NCBI RefSeq assembly: GCF_037975235.1
Contig: NZ_CP150241.1
Span: 6,262,001-6,326,000 of the forward strand
Direction: 5' to 3'
Source of the DNA: Paenibacillus sp. FSL R5-0341
Lineage (GTDB): Bacteria; Bacillota; Bacilli; Paenibacillales; Paenibacillaceae
Length of the DNA: 64,000 nt
Positions 33,936 through 44,200 of this stretch are shown piece after piece (the stretch's first letter is position 1; each line of letters opens with the position of its first letter). The notes under the pieces were generated by a model, which did not search any database, was not told where the DNA came from, and was given only the letters and a program-made list of their open reading frames with translations. The translations under genes and the position numbers were made by a program.

Positions 33936-35030
33936 TTATCCCAGTGCCAGACGGTCTGGCTCGGATTCGACAGCGTTGTTCTTCATTTGTTTACTACGCA
34001 ACTGTCCGCAGGCAGCGTCGATATCGGTACCATGCTCCATACGTACAGTAGAGTTGATGTTGTTCTTTTTGAGCGTATCATAGAAGCCCAGAATCGATTC
34101 TTCTGTACTCCGTTGATACTGACTATGTTCATCCACCGGGTTGTATGGGATCAGGTTTACACTGACCATACTTCTGCGACTGGACAACAGTTCAGCCAGC
34201 TCCGCGGCATGCTCACGCTGATCGTTAACATCACGCAGGAGGATGTACTCAAACATGATGCGTTTGTTCGTTGTAGCCAGATAATAATCCACGGCATCCA
34301 TCAATTGCTCGATCGGGAAAGCCCGGTTGATCTTCATGATGTGTGTGCGCAGTTCATTATTAGGTGCATGCAGAGAGATCGCCAGATTAACCTGCAGACT
34401 GCTGTCTGCAAATTCCTTGATCTTGTCCGGAAGGCCACTAGTGGATACAGTAATCCGTTTCGCCGCCAGCGCCAGTCCTTTGCGATCCTTGATGACTTCG
34501 ATGAAATCACTCATGTGCTGGAAGTTGTCGAATGGTTCGCCAATCCCCATCACCACCACGTTGGTTACCCGCTCTTCTTGACCCGCTGCATCCAGATGTC
34601 GCTGCACATGCATAATCTGTTCCACAATCTCGCCAGCGGTCAAGTCTCGGCTCTTCTTGATCAGACCGCTCGCACAGAAGCTACAGCCAATATTACAACC
34701 GACTTGTGTGGTCACACATACGGTAAGTCCGTACTTTTGCCGCATTAATACCGTTTCAATCAGGTTGCCGTCCTGCATCCGAAGCAGAAATTTCACTGTA
34801 CCATCTGCTGACTCCTGCTTCACATGTTCGCTCAGCGAGTTCATTGTGAAGTGTTCGGAGAGAACGTCCAGACATTCCTGACGGACATCGGACATCGCGG
34901 GAAAATCGTGTACACGCTCTTGATATAACCATTCCCAGATCCGGGATGCACGGGACTTCTTCTGCCCATGCTCCGGCAGCCAGGAACGTAATTGCTCTAA
35001 TGTTAATCCATATATGGATGATTTGTTCAT
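33936..35030 (-). CDS. rlmN: 23S rRNA (adenine-C2)-methyltransferase RlmN
   Basis: Radical SAM enzyme of 364 residues that methylates C2 of A2503 in 23S rRNA and of A37 in some tRNAs. The [4Fe-4S] motif CNIGCSFC supplies Cys112, Cys116 and Cys119. Further family marks: VCVTTQVGC, VVVMGIGEPFDN, AISLHAPNNELR, and the second catalytic Cys in DIDAACGQLR. These match B. subtilis RlmN much better than Cfr. ATG at 35030 is preceded by AGAGGA; an in-frame ATG at 35147 would add a 39-residue extension unlike the family. It stands alone. Confidence 0.93.
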   Translation of the reverse strand: MNKSSIYGLTLEQLRSWLPEHGQKKSRASRIWEWLYQERVHDFPAMSDVRQECLDVLSEHFTMNSLSEHVKQESADGTVKFLLRMQDGNLIETVLMRQKYGLTVCVTTQVGCNIGCSFCASGLIKKSRDLTAGEIVEQIMHVQRHLDAAGQEERVTNVVVMGIGEPFDNFQHMSDFIEVIKDRKGLALAAKRITVSTSGLPDKIKEFADSSLQVNLAISLHAPNNELRTHIMKINRAFPIEQLMDAVDYYLATTNKRIMFEYILLRDVNDQREHAAELAELLSSRRSMVSVNLIPYNPVDEHSQYQRSTEESILGFYDTLKKNNINSTVRMEHGTDIDAACGQLRSKQMKNNAVESEPDRLALG

Positions 35031-35209
35031 TGTATAATCCTCTTTTCGCAAAAAAGCATATGGCTTATCGGTCCTACCCAAAAAACCTCTACTCCGTATT
35101 GTCCCAAAATTGGCGAGGGAAAACAAGGGCTTTTGCATTTCTTCCAAGAGGTTTTATCCATGGTAAATGTGCACAACAGACAACATTTATGCCTATTTGG
35201 TCTTCACTT

Positions 35210-36565
35210 CTAGAAGTGAATGATACCGGATGTGTGCAGCAGAACCAGCAGAACCAGGATTGGTGCCACGTAACGCAGCATGAACAACCACACCCGGAAC
35301 CATCCGGAACGCAGGCCGGAAGCTTCCGCAGCCGTTTTCCAGAAGTATCCTGCAAAAATCGTCACAAGCAGTCCACCGACAGGCAGCAGGATGTTGGACG
35401 CCATAAAGTCCATCCAGTCGAACACACTCTTCGACCCAATCGTCCATTCAGGCAGCAAGCCGAGCGATAATACCGAAGGGAGTCCTACGATGAAGACCGC
35501 GAGCGAAATCACCCATACTGCACGGTTGCGGCTCCAGGACAAGCGTTCCATGAAATATTTCACGGGAACTTCCAGCAAGGATACTGCAGACGTTAATGCT
35601 GCGATAGCCAGCAGGATAAAGAACAATCCCGCAAACAGGAATCCAAGTGGCATGGCCGAGAAGGCAGCCGGAAGTGCGATGAAAATCAATGACGGCCCTT
35701 GGTCAGGTGCAATACCGAACGAGAAGGTCGTTGGGAAGATAATCAGACCCGCAATGAGCGCATAGATCAGATCACCCGCACCGACGGCAACGGTAGCCGC
35801 ACCGAGGGATTGATTTTTATCCACATACGAACCGTAGGTTACAAGAATACCCATCCCGAGTGACAGGGAGAAGAAGGCATGTCCGAGCGCAACCAGTGCG
35901 GATTCGGTTGTAAGCTGCGAGAAGTCTGGGTTCAGGAAAAATGATACACCCGCACCTGCACCCGGCAATGTAACTGCACGGATCATGAGTATAATCAGCA
36001 GTACCAACATCGCTGGAATCAGTACCTTGTTGAACTTCTCGATTCCGTTAGATACGCCTTTGGCAACAATCCAGCCTGTGATTAGAACCGAAACCAGTTG
36101 CCACACGATTGGCATGTAGCCACCTACAAAGGAGTTGAACTGTCCGGCATAATCCGGATTGTTAAACAATGTTCCACTGAAGGAAGTCACTGCATATTGC
36201 AATGTCCAGCCCGCAATAATGACATAAAAGGACAGGATGATAAACGGCGTCAATACTTGCAGCAATCCGGCTGCGAGCCAACCCTTATGTCCACCAGCTT
36301 TGATAAATGCTGTAGCTGCACTACCTCTGCCACTGCGACCAATCGCAAGTTCAGCGAGAAGAACTGGCAGACCAATCAGCAGTAAACACACGATGAAGAG
36401 CAGGAAAAACGCAGCTCCTCCGTTCTCACCCGTAATGTACGGAAATTTCCACATGTTGCCCAGACCAACCGAACTACCAATGGCTGCCAGGATAAATCCG
36501 GCACGCGAGAATCGCTCACCTGTGCCAGCGTTGTTTTGATCCAAATTAGGCTTACTAAAATTCAT
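35210..36565 (-). CDS. Neurotransmitter:sodium symporter (NSS) family transporter
   Basis: LeuT-fold transporter of 451 residues with about 11 helices that takes up an amino acid with sodium. The TM1 signature is RAGFILAAIGSSVGLGNMWKFPYITGENGGAAF, containing the unwound Na-binding stretch (VGLGNMWKFPY), followed by LPVLLAELAIG. TM6 (GHAFFSLSLGMGILVTYGSYV) and TM8 (FFILLAIAALTSAVSLLEV) carry the other site residues. The substrate is not predictable. GGAG lies before the ATG. It ends near a short palindrome TTCACTTCTAGAAGTGAA (35205-35222) that lacks a T-run. Confidence 0.93.
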   Translation of the reverse strand: MNFSKPNLDQNNAGTGERFSRAGFILAAIGSSVGLGNMWKFPYITGENGGAAFFLLFIVCLLLIGLPVLLAELAIGRSGRGSAATAFIKAGGHKGWLAAGLLQVLTPFIILSFYVIIAGWTLQYAVTSFSGTLFNNPDYAGQFNSFVGGYMPIVWQLVSVLITGWIVAKGVSNGIEKFNKVLIPAMLVLLIILMIRAVTLPGAGAGVSFFLNPDFSQLTTESALVALGHAFFSLSLGMGILVTYGSYVDKNQSLGAATVAVGAGDLIYALIAGLIIFPTTFSFGIAPDQGPSLIFIALPAAFSAMPLGFLFAGLFFILLAIAALTSAVSLLEVPVKYFMERLSWSRNRAVWVISLAVFIVGLPSVLSLGLLPEWTIGSKSVFDWMDFMASNILLPVGGLLVTIFAGYFWKTAAEASGLRSGWFRVWLFMLRYVAPILVLLVLLHTSGIIHF

Positions 36566-36793
36566 CGTATCTACTCCATCACTTTAAAGTTTTCCCGTAA
36601 TTATATACTACTCCACGTGTCAGGTCATTCGAAAATCGAAATTTGTCGAAATGTTATTTATTTACATAAAAATACACACGAAAAACTTTATCCCATAAGT
36701 TCCCCTAGAAACAGTATGTGATAAAGTGCAGATGTCCAACCGTATGAAGTTAAAATGACATAAACCATCCCAAAATTTAAGCTCAATACCATT

Positions 36794-36839
36794 AAAAAGA
36801 GGTGTCCCCTCAGCCACTTTCATGACTTCGGAGCACCTC
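36794..36839 (-). terminator. Terminator of greA
   Basis: On the minus strand GAGGTGCTCC pairs with GGGGACACCTC (with a bulge) and is followed by TTTTTAATGG, directly after the greA stop. The remainder of 36566-36793 is AT-rich; I see no gene in it. Confidence 0.75.
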
Positions 36840-36848
36840 GTTCTCTTA

Positions 36849-37325
36849 TTACACTTTAATTTGAAGCAACTCATATTTGATAACGCCCATCGGAGCATTT
36901 ACATGAATGACGCTGCCTACTTCTTTGCCCATCAATTCCTTGCCCAGCGGGCTCTCGTACGAAATTTTATTATCCGCAACATCGGCCTCGGCAGGACCAA
37001 CCAATTTATATTCAATCTTCTCAGCGAATTCGATATCATTGAGCAATACAGTGGAACCTACACCCACTTTGGTAGCATCCATGTTCTCGGATGTGATGAC
37101 TTTGGCGTTTTTCAGCATCTTCTCCACGATCAGAATCCGGGTCTCCATAAAGGCCTGATCATCTTTGGCTGAATGATACTCACTATTTTCCTTCAGGTCA
37201 CCGTAACTGATCGCGAGTTTCAGACGCTCAGCCAGTTCCTTACGCTTCACTGTCTTCAATTCCCTCAGTTCGTCCTCCAGCTTTTCCAAGCCTTCCTGTG
37301 TCAAAATCACTTCTTCATTAGCCAT
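36849..37325 (-). CDS. greA: Transcription elongation factor GreA
   Basis: RNA polymerase secondary-channel factor of 158 residues that rescues backtracked complexes by stimulating transcript cleavage. The N-terminal coiled coil (about 5-78) has the tip acidic pair in the ISYGDLKENSEYHSAKDDQ loop. The C-terminal FKBP-like domain (about 82-158) contains GSTVLLND, YKLVGPAEADV, SYESPLGKELMGKEVGSVIHV. Length and motifs are normal. SD-like GGAGATG precedes the ATG. Monocistronic. Confidence 0.95.
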   Translation of the reverse strand: MANEEVILTQEGLEKLEDELRELKTVKRKELAERLKLAISYGDLKENSEYHSAKDDQAFMETRILIVEKMLKNAKVITSENMDATKVGVGSTVLLNDIEFAEKIEYKLVGPAEADVADNKISYESPLGKELMGKEVGSVIHVNAPMGVIKYELLQIKV

Positions 37326-37612
37326 TTTTCCATCTCCTAATCCTGCTATCTATCTATATTCTAACCTATATCCACTCCAAAGGGTTAGCATACCCCAGAA
37401 AAAGAAATAGCTCATCCATATATTGTATTTCATTGACATCAATACCATGTTTATCTCTTGAGATGATTTTCAAAGCTGCACTCATAATTGTACCGTTACA
37501 ATCTACTCAACTGATGATGTTGTTTTCGTCCGTTCACTTTTACAATGAACTCAGGGCAGCAGAAGTTTATAACCATTGCGTGCGGCCCACTATATGACAT
37601 GAGGTGATCTAG

Positions 37613-38485
37613 ATGAATGAACTTTTGAATCCATCTGAAATACAGGCCTATCTGAAACGGATCGGCATTGATGATATAAAGAAACCTACACTGGAATTCT
37701 TAGTTGAACTCCAACGAGCACATGTGCACTATCTATCCTGGCAAACGGTCGATATTTTTGCAGGTCGTCCTGCGGGAATCGGTCTTCAAGAGTCGATCCA
37801 ACTTATATTACAGGGCCGCAGCGGCTACTGCTTTCATCTAAATGGTGCATTTAGTGTTCTTCTCCGCTCTCTCGGTTACACAGTTAACTGGCATAGCGGC
37901 GGAGTGCAGCCCCATGGAGAACAACCACGGGTGAACTCGTTCCACCTCGGTCTGTCTATCCTTTTACCGGATGCTGACCCGACAGTTGAGCGCTGGATTG
38001 TGGATGTAGGCCTAGGCGGAATGCCCTTCAAACCTCTGCCACTTCGTTATGGAACCTATGGTTCAGCACCATTTACGTATCAATTGATGCCATCACCTGT
38101 TGCTGCTGGGGGATGGCGGCTTGAATACGAGCCGAATGGGCCAAGTGAAGGTGTGGACTATGCTCCTGAAGCAATCACCAGTCTGGAAGAGTTCATTCCA
38201 AAGCATGAATTCTACAGTCGGGCGGTCGAATCACCTTGGCATAACGTATTTTTGCTTCGTCAGCGGGATGAGAATCGCAGTCATGAATTACGTGGATGCA
38301 TGCTCCGAACACATGATATCGAAGGAATCCGAAAAACAGAGATCCAATCCTACCACGAATGGCGTGACGTATTAACTGAAGTATTCCATGAACCGTTGGT
38401 GAATTACAGTGAACTGGAATGTCAAGACATGTGGGAGCGAGTACAGGCTGCTCATACGGAATGGAAACGAGCACAAGAAGCATGA
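37613..38485 (+). CDS. Arylamine N-acetyltransferase
   Basis: Acetyl-CoA-dependent acetyltransferase of 290 residues with a papain-like catalytic triad. Cys73 is in RSGYCFHLNG, His111 in NSFHLGL and Asp131 in IVDVGLGG. These match the NAT family (B. anthracis/B. subtilis NhoA-type), which acetylates aromatic amines and hydrazines. GAGGTGAT precedes the ATG. It is monocistronic, 160 bases upstream of the PPTase gene. I see no feature beyond possible weak promoter elements in 37326-37612. Confidence 0.93.
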   Translation: MNELLNPSEIQAYLKRIGIDDIKKPTLEFLVELQRAHVHYLSWQTVDIFAGRPAGIGLQESIQLILQGRSGYCFHLNGAFSVLLRSLGYTVNWHSGGVQPHGEQPRVNSFHLGLSILLPDADPTVERWIVDVGLGGMPFKPLPLRYGTYGSAPFTYQLMPSPVAAGGWRLEYEPNGPSEGVDYAPEAITSLEEFIPKHEFYSRAVESPWHNVFLLRQRDENRSHELRGCMLRTHDIEGIRKTEIQSYHEWRDVLTEVFHEPLVNYSELECQDMWERVQAAHTEWKRAQEA

Positions 38486-38644
38486 TGATGAAGAGGCATA
38501 ATCTGAACCCTTAGCATAAAAAGCAAGATAGCCTACTTGCTTATCAGGGGCATCCGTATAGTGATGATTTAGGAGGAAGTTGAGGGGTGCGTTCCACATA
38601 AAGGAAAGTTATTGATGCTCGCCGAATATGTCCACAGGTGATAA

Positions 38645-39331
38645 ATGATGATAACTATTCGTGTGCTCCAAGTTCCAGAAGTATTGCCCGAGGCGTACTG
38701 GAACCACTTTCTGTCGCAAGTTTCTGCCGAGCGACGTGCTCAGGCTTCACGTTTTATGCGTCAGGCTGACGCGTATCGCTCCGTACTGGGAGAGATATTG
38801 ACTCGTGTGACTTTGAGCAAGTTAACTGGCCTGAGACCTGCTGAGCTTTCTTTTACCCGTAATTCCTACGGCAAACCTTCACTCAGTCAACATTCGGATG
38901 TACAATTCAACGTCTCCCATTCTGGCGATTGGATTGCTCTGATCTCTGGCGGTACAGATGAACTCGGCGTGGATGTTGAAAAAATAGCACCCATCGACAT
39001 GCAGATTGCAGAGCGTTTCTTCTCTCCAGGGGAAAGCCAGTTCCTGGCTGCAAAGCCCGCCGAGATGCAGCAGGAAACCTTCTACCGTCTATGGACGCTG
39101 AAGGAAAGCTATATCAAGGCAGTCGGTATGGGCCTGTCCATGCCACTGGACTCCTTCGCCATCCTTCCCGATGAGGGAGGAGGTTGGCATTGCGAGCAGG
39201 CTGGGGCACATCGTTTTCACAGTCAGCGACTGGATGATGGACATTTGCTTGCGGCATGTTCAGCTGGGGGAGAGCTTCCGAGCAAGCCGGAAATGGTAAC
39301 CTTGGAGGATCTGTATACGGAGTTGGTGTAG
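38645..39331 (+). CDS. Sfp-type 4'-phosphopantetheinyl transferase
   Basis: Enzyme of 228 residues that loads the phosphopantetheine arm on carrier domains. It has the Sfp/AcpT features: LGEILTRVTLSKLTGL, RNSYGKPSL, FNVSHSGDWIALIS, the Mg-binding GVDVEKI, and FYRLWTLKESYIKAVGMGLSMPLDSFAI. It lies convergent to the siderophore operon, whose DhbB ArCP and two DhbF T domains all need such activation. ATG 38645 (or 38648) follows AGGTGAT. Role in siderophore synthesis is inferred from position. Confidence 0.93.
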   Translation: MMITIRVLQVPEVLPEAYWNHFLSQVSAERRAQASRFMRQADAYRSVLGEILTRVTLSKLTGLRPAELSFTRNSYGKPSLSQHSDVQFNVSHSGDWIALISGGTDELGVDVEKIAPIDMQIAERFFSPGESQFLAAKPAEMQQETFYRLWTLKESYIKAVGMGLSMPLDSFAILPDEGGGWHCEQAGAHRFHSQRLDDGHLLAACSAGGELPSKPEMVTLEDLYTELV

Positions 39332-39356
39332 TTAACCAACTACCTAACCGATCAAA

Positions 39357-39416
39357 AATAAGAGCGAGTCAATCCGGCGACAAATTTGCCCTTATCCGGT
39401 ATGACTCGCTCTTATT
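39357..39416. terminator. Bidirectional terminator between PPTase gene and siderophore operon
   Basis: The 15-base arm AATAAGAGCGAGTCA pairs with 39402-39416, with an inner CCGG/CCGG; T-runs are modest on both sides (TATTTTGAT on minus). Confidence 0.75.
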
Positions 39417-39480
39417 ATATCGAAACCCTTCCAGGTAGCCTCGGCTACTTGACTTTCATTTCTTTCTTCACAACATAATC

Positions 39481-40962
39481 CTATCCTTCTTGCTTTACCA
39501 CCGATTCTGAACCCACCGTAGACGAACGTTTCAACTTCCCAAACAATCCTCCAGCCGGGGTCTTCCGTATCGTGGCTGCTGCGTCCGCATCACGGATTTT
39601 CAGGGCAAACCACAGCCCGATGAGCAAAAATGCAGCTGCCCCCAGCAAAGCCAAACGGTACGCCAGCATATTCGGCTCCATCGTGCCTGTCGCAGTCACC
39701 GATGTTGTACCCACACCTGCCAACACAGCAGAGAGTAAAGCCATGCCGATGGCTGATCCCAGACGATTTTGCACCGTGAACCAGGTGGAAGCTCGTCCCA
39801 TGGATGCAGGCGGAATCTGGGCGAAGGCAGCAATCTGCACTGCTCCTACCGTCTGCCCCAGGAAAATTCCTACGCCGAATAATAATGAACGGATGAACCA
39901 TGGATTCGTATCCACTGTGATCTGACTAAGCGTAATGAAGATAACTGCCGTACAGATCAAGCCCATCGATATCAGCTTCCGCGGGCCCAGCCGCGGATAA
40001 GTCCACGGGACAAGCTGAGAGGCGATCATCAGTCCTATCGCTTCCGGGAATGTCGTTAGCCCGGTTTCCAGCGCAGAGGCCTGTAGTACATTTTGGTACA
40101 TTAACGGAAACACATACAGCATACCCAACAGCCCTGCTGCTCCACATACGGATACCAAGCCTGTATAGCGGAACAGGCGGTGCTTCAGCAAACGCAGATC
40201 AAGCAACGGCTGCTTCGCGCGCAGCTCCACCACGACGAGCAACGTCAGAAGCAGAACGCCTGCAAAGCCCGCTCCCATAATAAGTGGTGACGTCCATCCC
40301 CGCAGCGGTCCCTGACTGAGCGCATACATCGTCAGTGCGAGTCCTGGGGCAGATAATAGCCAACCTGGCAGATCCAGTCGACCTGCTCCCTGTTCTCTGT
40401 GCTCCTTCAGATACAGCATGCCGAAGATCACGCCTGGAATACCGACGGGCAGATTCACATAGAAAATCCAGCGCCACGACAGCTGATCCACAATCAATCC
40501 GCTCACAATTGGCCCGAGAGCCGGAGCAAGGGCGATGGGCAGCACCAACATGCGAGATACCTTGGCCCGTTCCTGCGGAGGAAAGGTCCGAAACAGCATC
40601 GCCATCCCTACAGGTGTAAGCAGACCACCCCCTGCCCCCTGCAAAATACGGAAAAATGTCAATGTGCCTAGATGATCAGCCGTTGCACAAAGTGCAGAGG
40701 ACACTGTAAACAGTGTCAGCGCCGACAGGAAAACCCGTTTCGTGCCCCATCGATCACCAAGCCATCCGGCGACAGGCAGAAATACAGCCAAACTCACCAA
40801 ATACCCCACATTCAAGGTACCCGCAGCAGCCGGAGGAACCCCCAGTTCTTCACTAATGGTTCGTAGCGCTACGTTTAAGACCGTTGCATCCATGGCAACC
40901 ATAAACATCGCCAGAACATACACAATGCTCACAATTGCCTTTGGATTCAGACGAAACCTCAT
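39481..40962 (-). CDS. MFS exporter (DHA2) at end of siderophore operon
   Basis: Polytopic transporter of 493 residues with 14 predicted helices, EmrB/QacA type: VYVLAMFMVAMDATVLNVALRTIS in TM1, GWLGDRWGTKRVFLSALT (motif A), and LPIALAPALGPIVSGLIVDQLSWRWIFYVNLPVG (motif C). It overlaps mbtH by four bases and ends the dhb operon, so it is most likely the siderophore exporter (inference; in B. subtilis the bacillibactin exporter YmfE is also an MFS protein). It ends at a bidirectional terminator. Confidence 0.9.
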   Translation of the reverse strand: MRFRLNPKAIVSIVYVLAMFMVAMDATVLNVALRTISEELGVPPAAAGTLNVGYLVSLAVFLPVAGWLGDRWGTKRVFLSALTLFTVSSALCATADHLGTLTFFRILQGAGGGLLTPVGMAMLFRTFPPQERAKVSRMLVLPIALAPALGPIVSGLIVDQLSWRWIFYVNLPVGIPGVIFGMLYLKEHREQGAGRLDLPGWLLSAPGLALTMYALSQGPLRGWTSPLIMGAGFAGVLLLTLLVVVELRAKQPLLDLRLLKHRLFRYTGLVSVCGAAGLLGMLYVFPLMYQNVLQASALETGLTTFPEAIGLMIASQLVPWTYPRLGPRKLISMGLICTAVIFITLSQITVDTNPWFIRSLLFGVGIFLGQTVGAVQIAAFAQIPPASMGRASTWFTVQNRLGSAIGMALLSAVLAGVGTTSVTATGTMEPNMLAYRLALLGAAAFLLIGLWFALKIRDADAAATIRKTPAGGLFGKLKRSSTVGSESVVKQEG

Positions 40963-41195
40963 CTGCCAACCTCATGAATCATGCCCGGCATCCCCGTTTC
41001 ATCACAGAGACTTAGCGGTTTAAGATCGGTCCACTGCTCCGCAATGTAATCCAGACATACACGTCGTTTGGCCTTCCCCAACATCTGGGTCCAACCTGCC
41101 GGTACCGGAATGGATGCAGGCCACAGCGAATACTGTCCTTCATCATTCATTAACACCAGATAATTGCTGTCTTCATATTCAAAAGGGTTGCTCAT
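40959..41195 (-). CDS. MbtH-like protein
   Basis: Small NRPS accessory protein of 78 residues that binds and activates adenylation domains. It has the full family pattern: NDEGQYSLWP, IPVPAGW, CLDYIAEQWTDLKP. It begins 12 bases after the dhbF stop and overlaps the MFS gene by four bases. The partner is almost certainly DhbF, whose A domains lie just upstream. Confidence 0.96.
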   Translation of the reverse strand: MSNPFEYEDSNYLVLMNDEGQYSLWPASIPVPAGWTQMLGKAKRRVCLDYIAEQWTDLKPLSLCDETGMPGMIHEVGR

Positions 41196-41207
41196 CAGCT
41201 TATCCTC

Positions 41208-44200
41208 CTATTTGTGTTGAATGTTGCGCTTCTTGTTCAGCATCTCCAGCCGGACGGAAAGGGTAAGGCAGATTTCCTCCAATGGACCCGGCTGACAAAG
41301 GTCTTTGTGACGACAAGCAATATCATGACGTTCCAATTGCCCTCCGATGAATGCATTCCACATCTCCGGTTCGATCGGATCGAACCAGTCGGGAATAATA
41401 GTGGATCGGAAGAAGATCAGGTCACCTTCGAATCGGGATGGCGTGTACGCCCCCAAGATCCGGACGGAATTTTCATAGGTTTTCCGCAGCTTCATGATCG
41501 TCTCTTCATCCAAACTTGCCAACGCACTGCCTTCGCTACGAAGGATACGCATCGCTGTTGCCATATCCAGCGGCCCATCCCCAATACTGTCCGGATCATA
41601 TCCACCGAGTGCAAGCAATGCCGTTAACGCTTCTTCCTCATCCGGTTCGCCGCGAATAGGCAGATAATGACTCGGATATGCATCCAGCATAGCGAGAAAC
41701 TCTACTTCCTCCCCTTCGGACTGAAGCTGCACGGCCATAGCCTGAGCCACGTTGCCGCCCAGTGACCAGCCGAGCAAACGATACGGGCCTTCGGGCTGCA
41801 CAGACCGGATGTGACGGATGTAATCCGCCGTCATATCCTCCAGTGTCGAAGGAAGTACCTCGTACTCCGCGATGCCCCTCGCCTGCAATCCGTACAGCGG
41901 ATACTCCATGCCCAGGTGTTTCATCAACCCGGCATAACACCAACTAAGTCCTCCGGCCGGATGCACACAGAATACGGGCAGATGCTGACCATGTGTCCGG
42001 AGCGGTAACAACACTTGCAGTGAGCTTTTCCCGGAATCTGCACCCATCTCCAATCGCTCGGCCAGTCCAGCCACCGTAGCAGTTTCGAACAAAATGCCGA
42101 TGCCCGGCTCCTTGCCCATTGCTTCACGAATTCGACTCATCAGGCGCACCGCAAGCAGCGAATGACCGCCAAGTTCGAAGAAGCTGTCATCAATACTCAC
42201 ACTCCGCAATCCCAATACTTCGGCAAACAGATCACAGAGAATCTGCTCCTGCGGATTGCGCGGTGCTCGGCCATCAGCCGATAATTGCATCTCTGGTGCA
42301 GGCAATGCCTTGCGATCCAGCTTGCCATTTGGCGTAAGTGGCAGGATCTCCATCACAACAACCGCAGATGGAACCATATAATCCGGAAGGCTCGCTCCCG
42401 CATGTCGGCGTAACGAAGCCGTTTCCAGTGCTGCTTCACTGTCCGGTACAGGAACAATATAAGCGACAAGACGCTTATCCCCTGGCTGGTCTTCACGAAC
42501 AATAACAGCAGCCTGAGCCACACCCGAATGTTTTGCCAATACAGCCTCAATCTCGCCAAGCTCAATGCGGAACCCGCGGATTTTCACCTGCTGGTCGGCT
42601 CGTCCCAGATAATCAAGCGAACCATCGTGCAGGCGCTTGGCCAAGTCCCCTGTACGGTACATTCGTGTACCCGGTGCACCATATGGGTCGGCGACGAATC
42701 GCTCTGCCGTGAGATCCGGCCTTCCCCAATAGCCACGAGCCAGACCGGCTCCCGCCACATACATCTCTCCAGTTACACCTGTCGGCACAGGCTTCAGATG
42801 ATCATCCAGCACATAGACGCGCAGATCTGGAATAGGGCATCCAATCCAACTGCTTGCGCCCTCCGCAGCGCTGCCTGCGTGAAGTTCTTTGTAGCTGACA
42901 TGGACCGTTGTTTCCGTAATACCATACATATTGATGAGTCTTGGGGCGTCATCCCCATGGCGTTCATACCAGTCATCCAAACGTCCCAGCTCCAGTGCCT
43001 CACCTCCAAAGATCACATAGCGGAGCGCAAGTTGCTGTCCCCAGACCGGATTTTCCCTGTCGGCCTGCATCAGTTGGTAGAACGCAGATGGTGTCTGATT
43101 CAGTACGGTTACTTTTTGCTCGGCGAGCAGTTGCAGGAACGCACCAGGTGATCGGCTAATCTCATGGGGAACAACAACCAAACTGCCTCCATACAGGAGA
43201 GGGCCCCAGATTTCCCACACGGAGAAGTCAAACGCATAGGAATGGAACAACGTCCACACATCGCTCTCGTCAAAATGGAACCAGTGCTGCGTTGCATCCA
43301 ATAACCGGATGACATTTGCATGCGGAATCACGACACCTTTGGGTTTCCCTGTTGAACCCGAGGTATAGATCATATAAGCCGGACTCAGCGGAGTTACCCG
43401 TCCGTTCCGTTCATGGTCTGCCGGGTTTCGCTCATCCATGGATTCCAATTGCCGCAAGGTATGCAGATCGTCCAAGTTAATACATTTAATGTTCTCAACT
43501 TGCGGTAGCAGGGCATACACCTCTGTACTTGTAATCATCACTTTCGGCGCCGCGTCCGTGAGCATATGCGTTAAACGGTCTGCCGGATAGTGCGGGTCCA
43601 GTGGCAGATAGGCAGCACCCGTTTTGAGTACAGCAAGAATGGCTACGACCATCTCTACCGAACGAGGTAAGGCTAATGCCACCATCTGTTCCGGCCCGGC
43701 ACCTTCTGCCATCAATAGTCTCGCCAGTCGATTAGCCCGTACATTCAGCTCCCTGTAAGTCACACGGATATCCTCGCAATGGAGGGCTACCGAACCCGCG
43801 TAAGCGGCTGCCTGCACTTCAAAACGCTCGGCAATGGTCAGCTGCGGACCTTCCTCCGGTGTAGATGTCCACTCCTTTTCAAGCTGGGCATGCTCTGACG
43901 GTGTAACCAGATCAAATCTGCTGATGCGTTCGTCCATCTGCTGTACAGCATCCTCAAGCACCTGCATCAACCGAACCAACAGTTCTCCGGCAGTCGATTT
44001 ACGGTAGAGGTCTGCACTATACTCCAGTACACCTTCAATACCAGCTGGAAGGCCGTTCTGCTCCCGTTTCTCCGTCAGTTCAAGCGTAAGGTCGAATTTG
44101 GATGAACCTACACTGTGGATGCGAGTCTCTGCTTCAACCCCTGGCAGGTCAAGACGAACATCTGGCGTATTTTGCAGCACCAGCATCACCTGAAAGAGCG

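Noticed and set aside
33936..35030. Cfr-type linezolid resistance methyltransferase
   Set aside because: VVVMGIGEPFDN, AISLHAPNNELR and the length match RlmN; Cfr-specific sequence features are absent.
35205..35222. Palindrome TTCACTTCTAGAAGTGAA at the end of the NSS transporter gene
   Set aside because: It lacks a T-run and overlaps the last codons, so I cannot call it a terminator; its symmetry may be chance.
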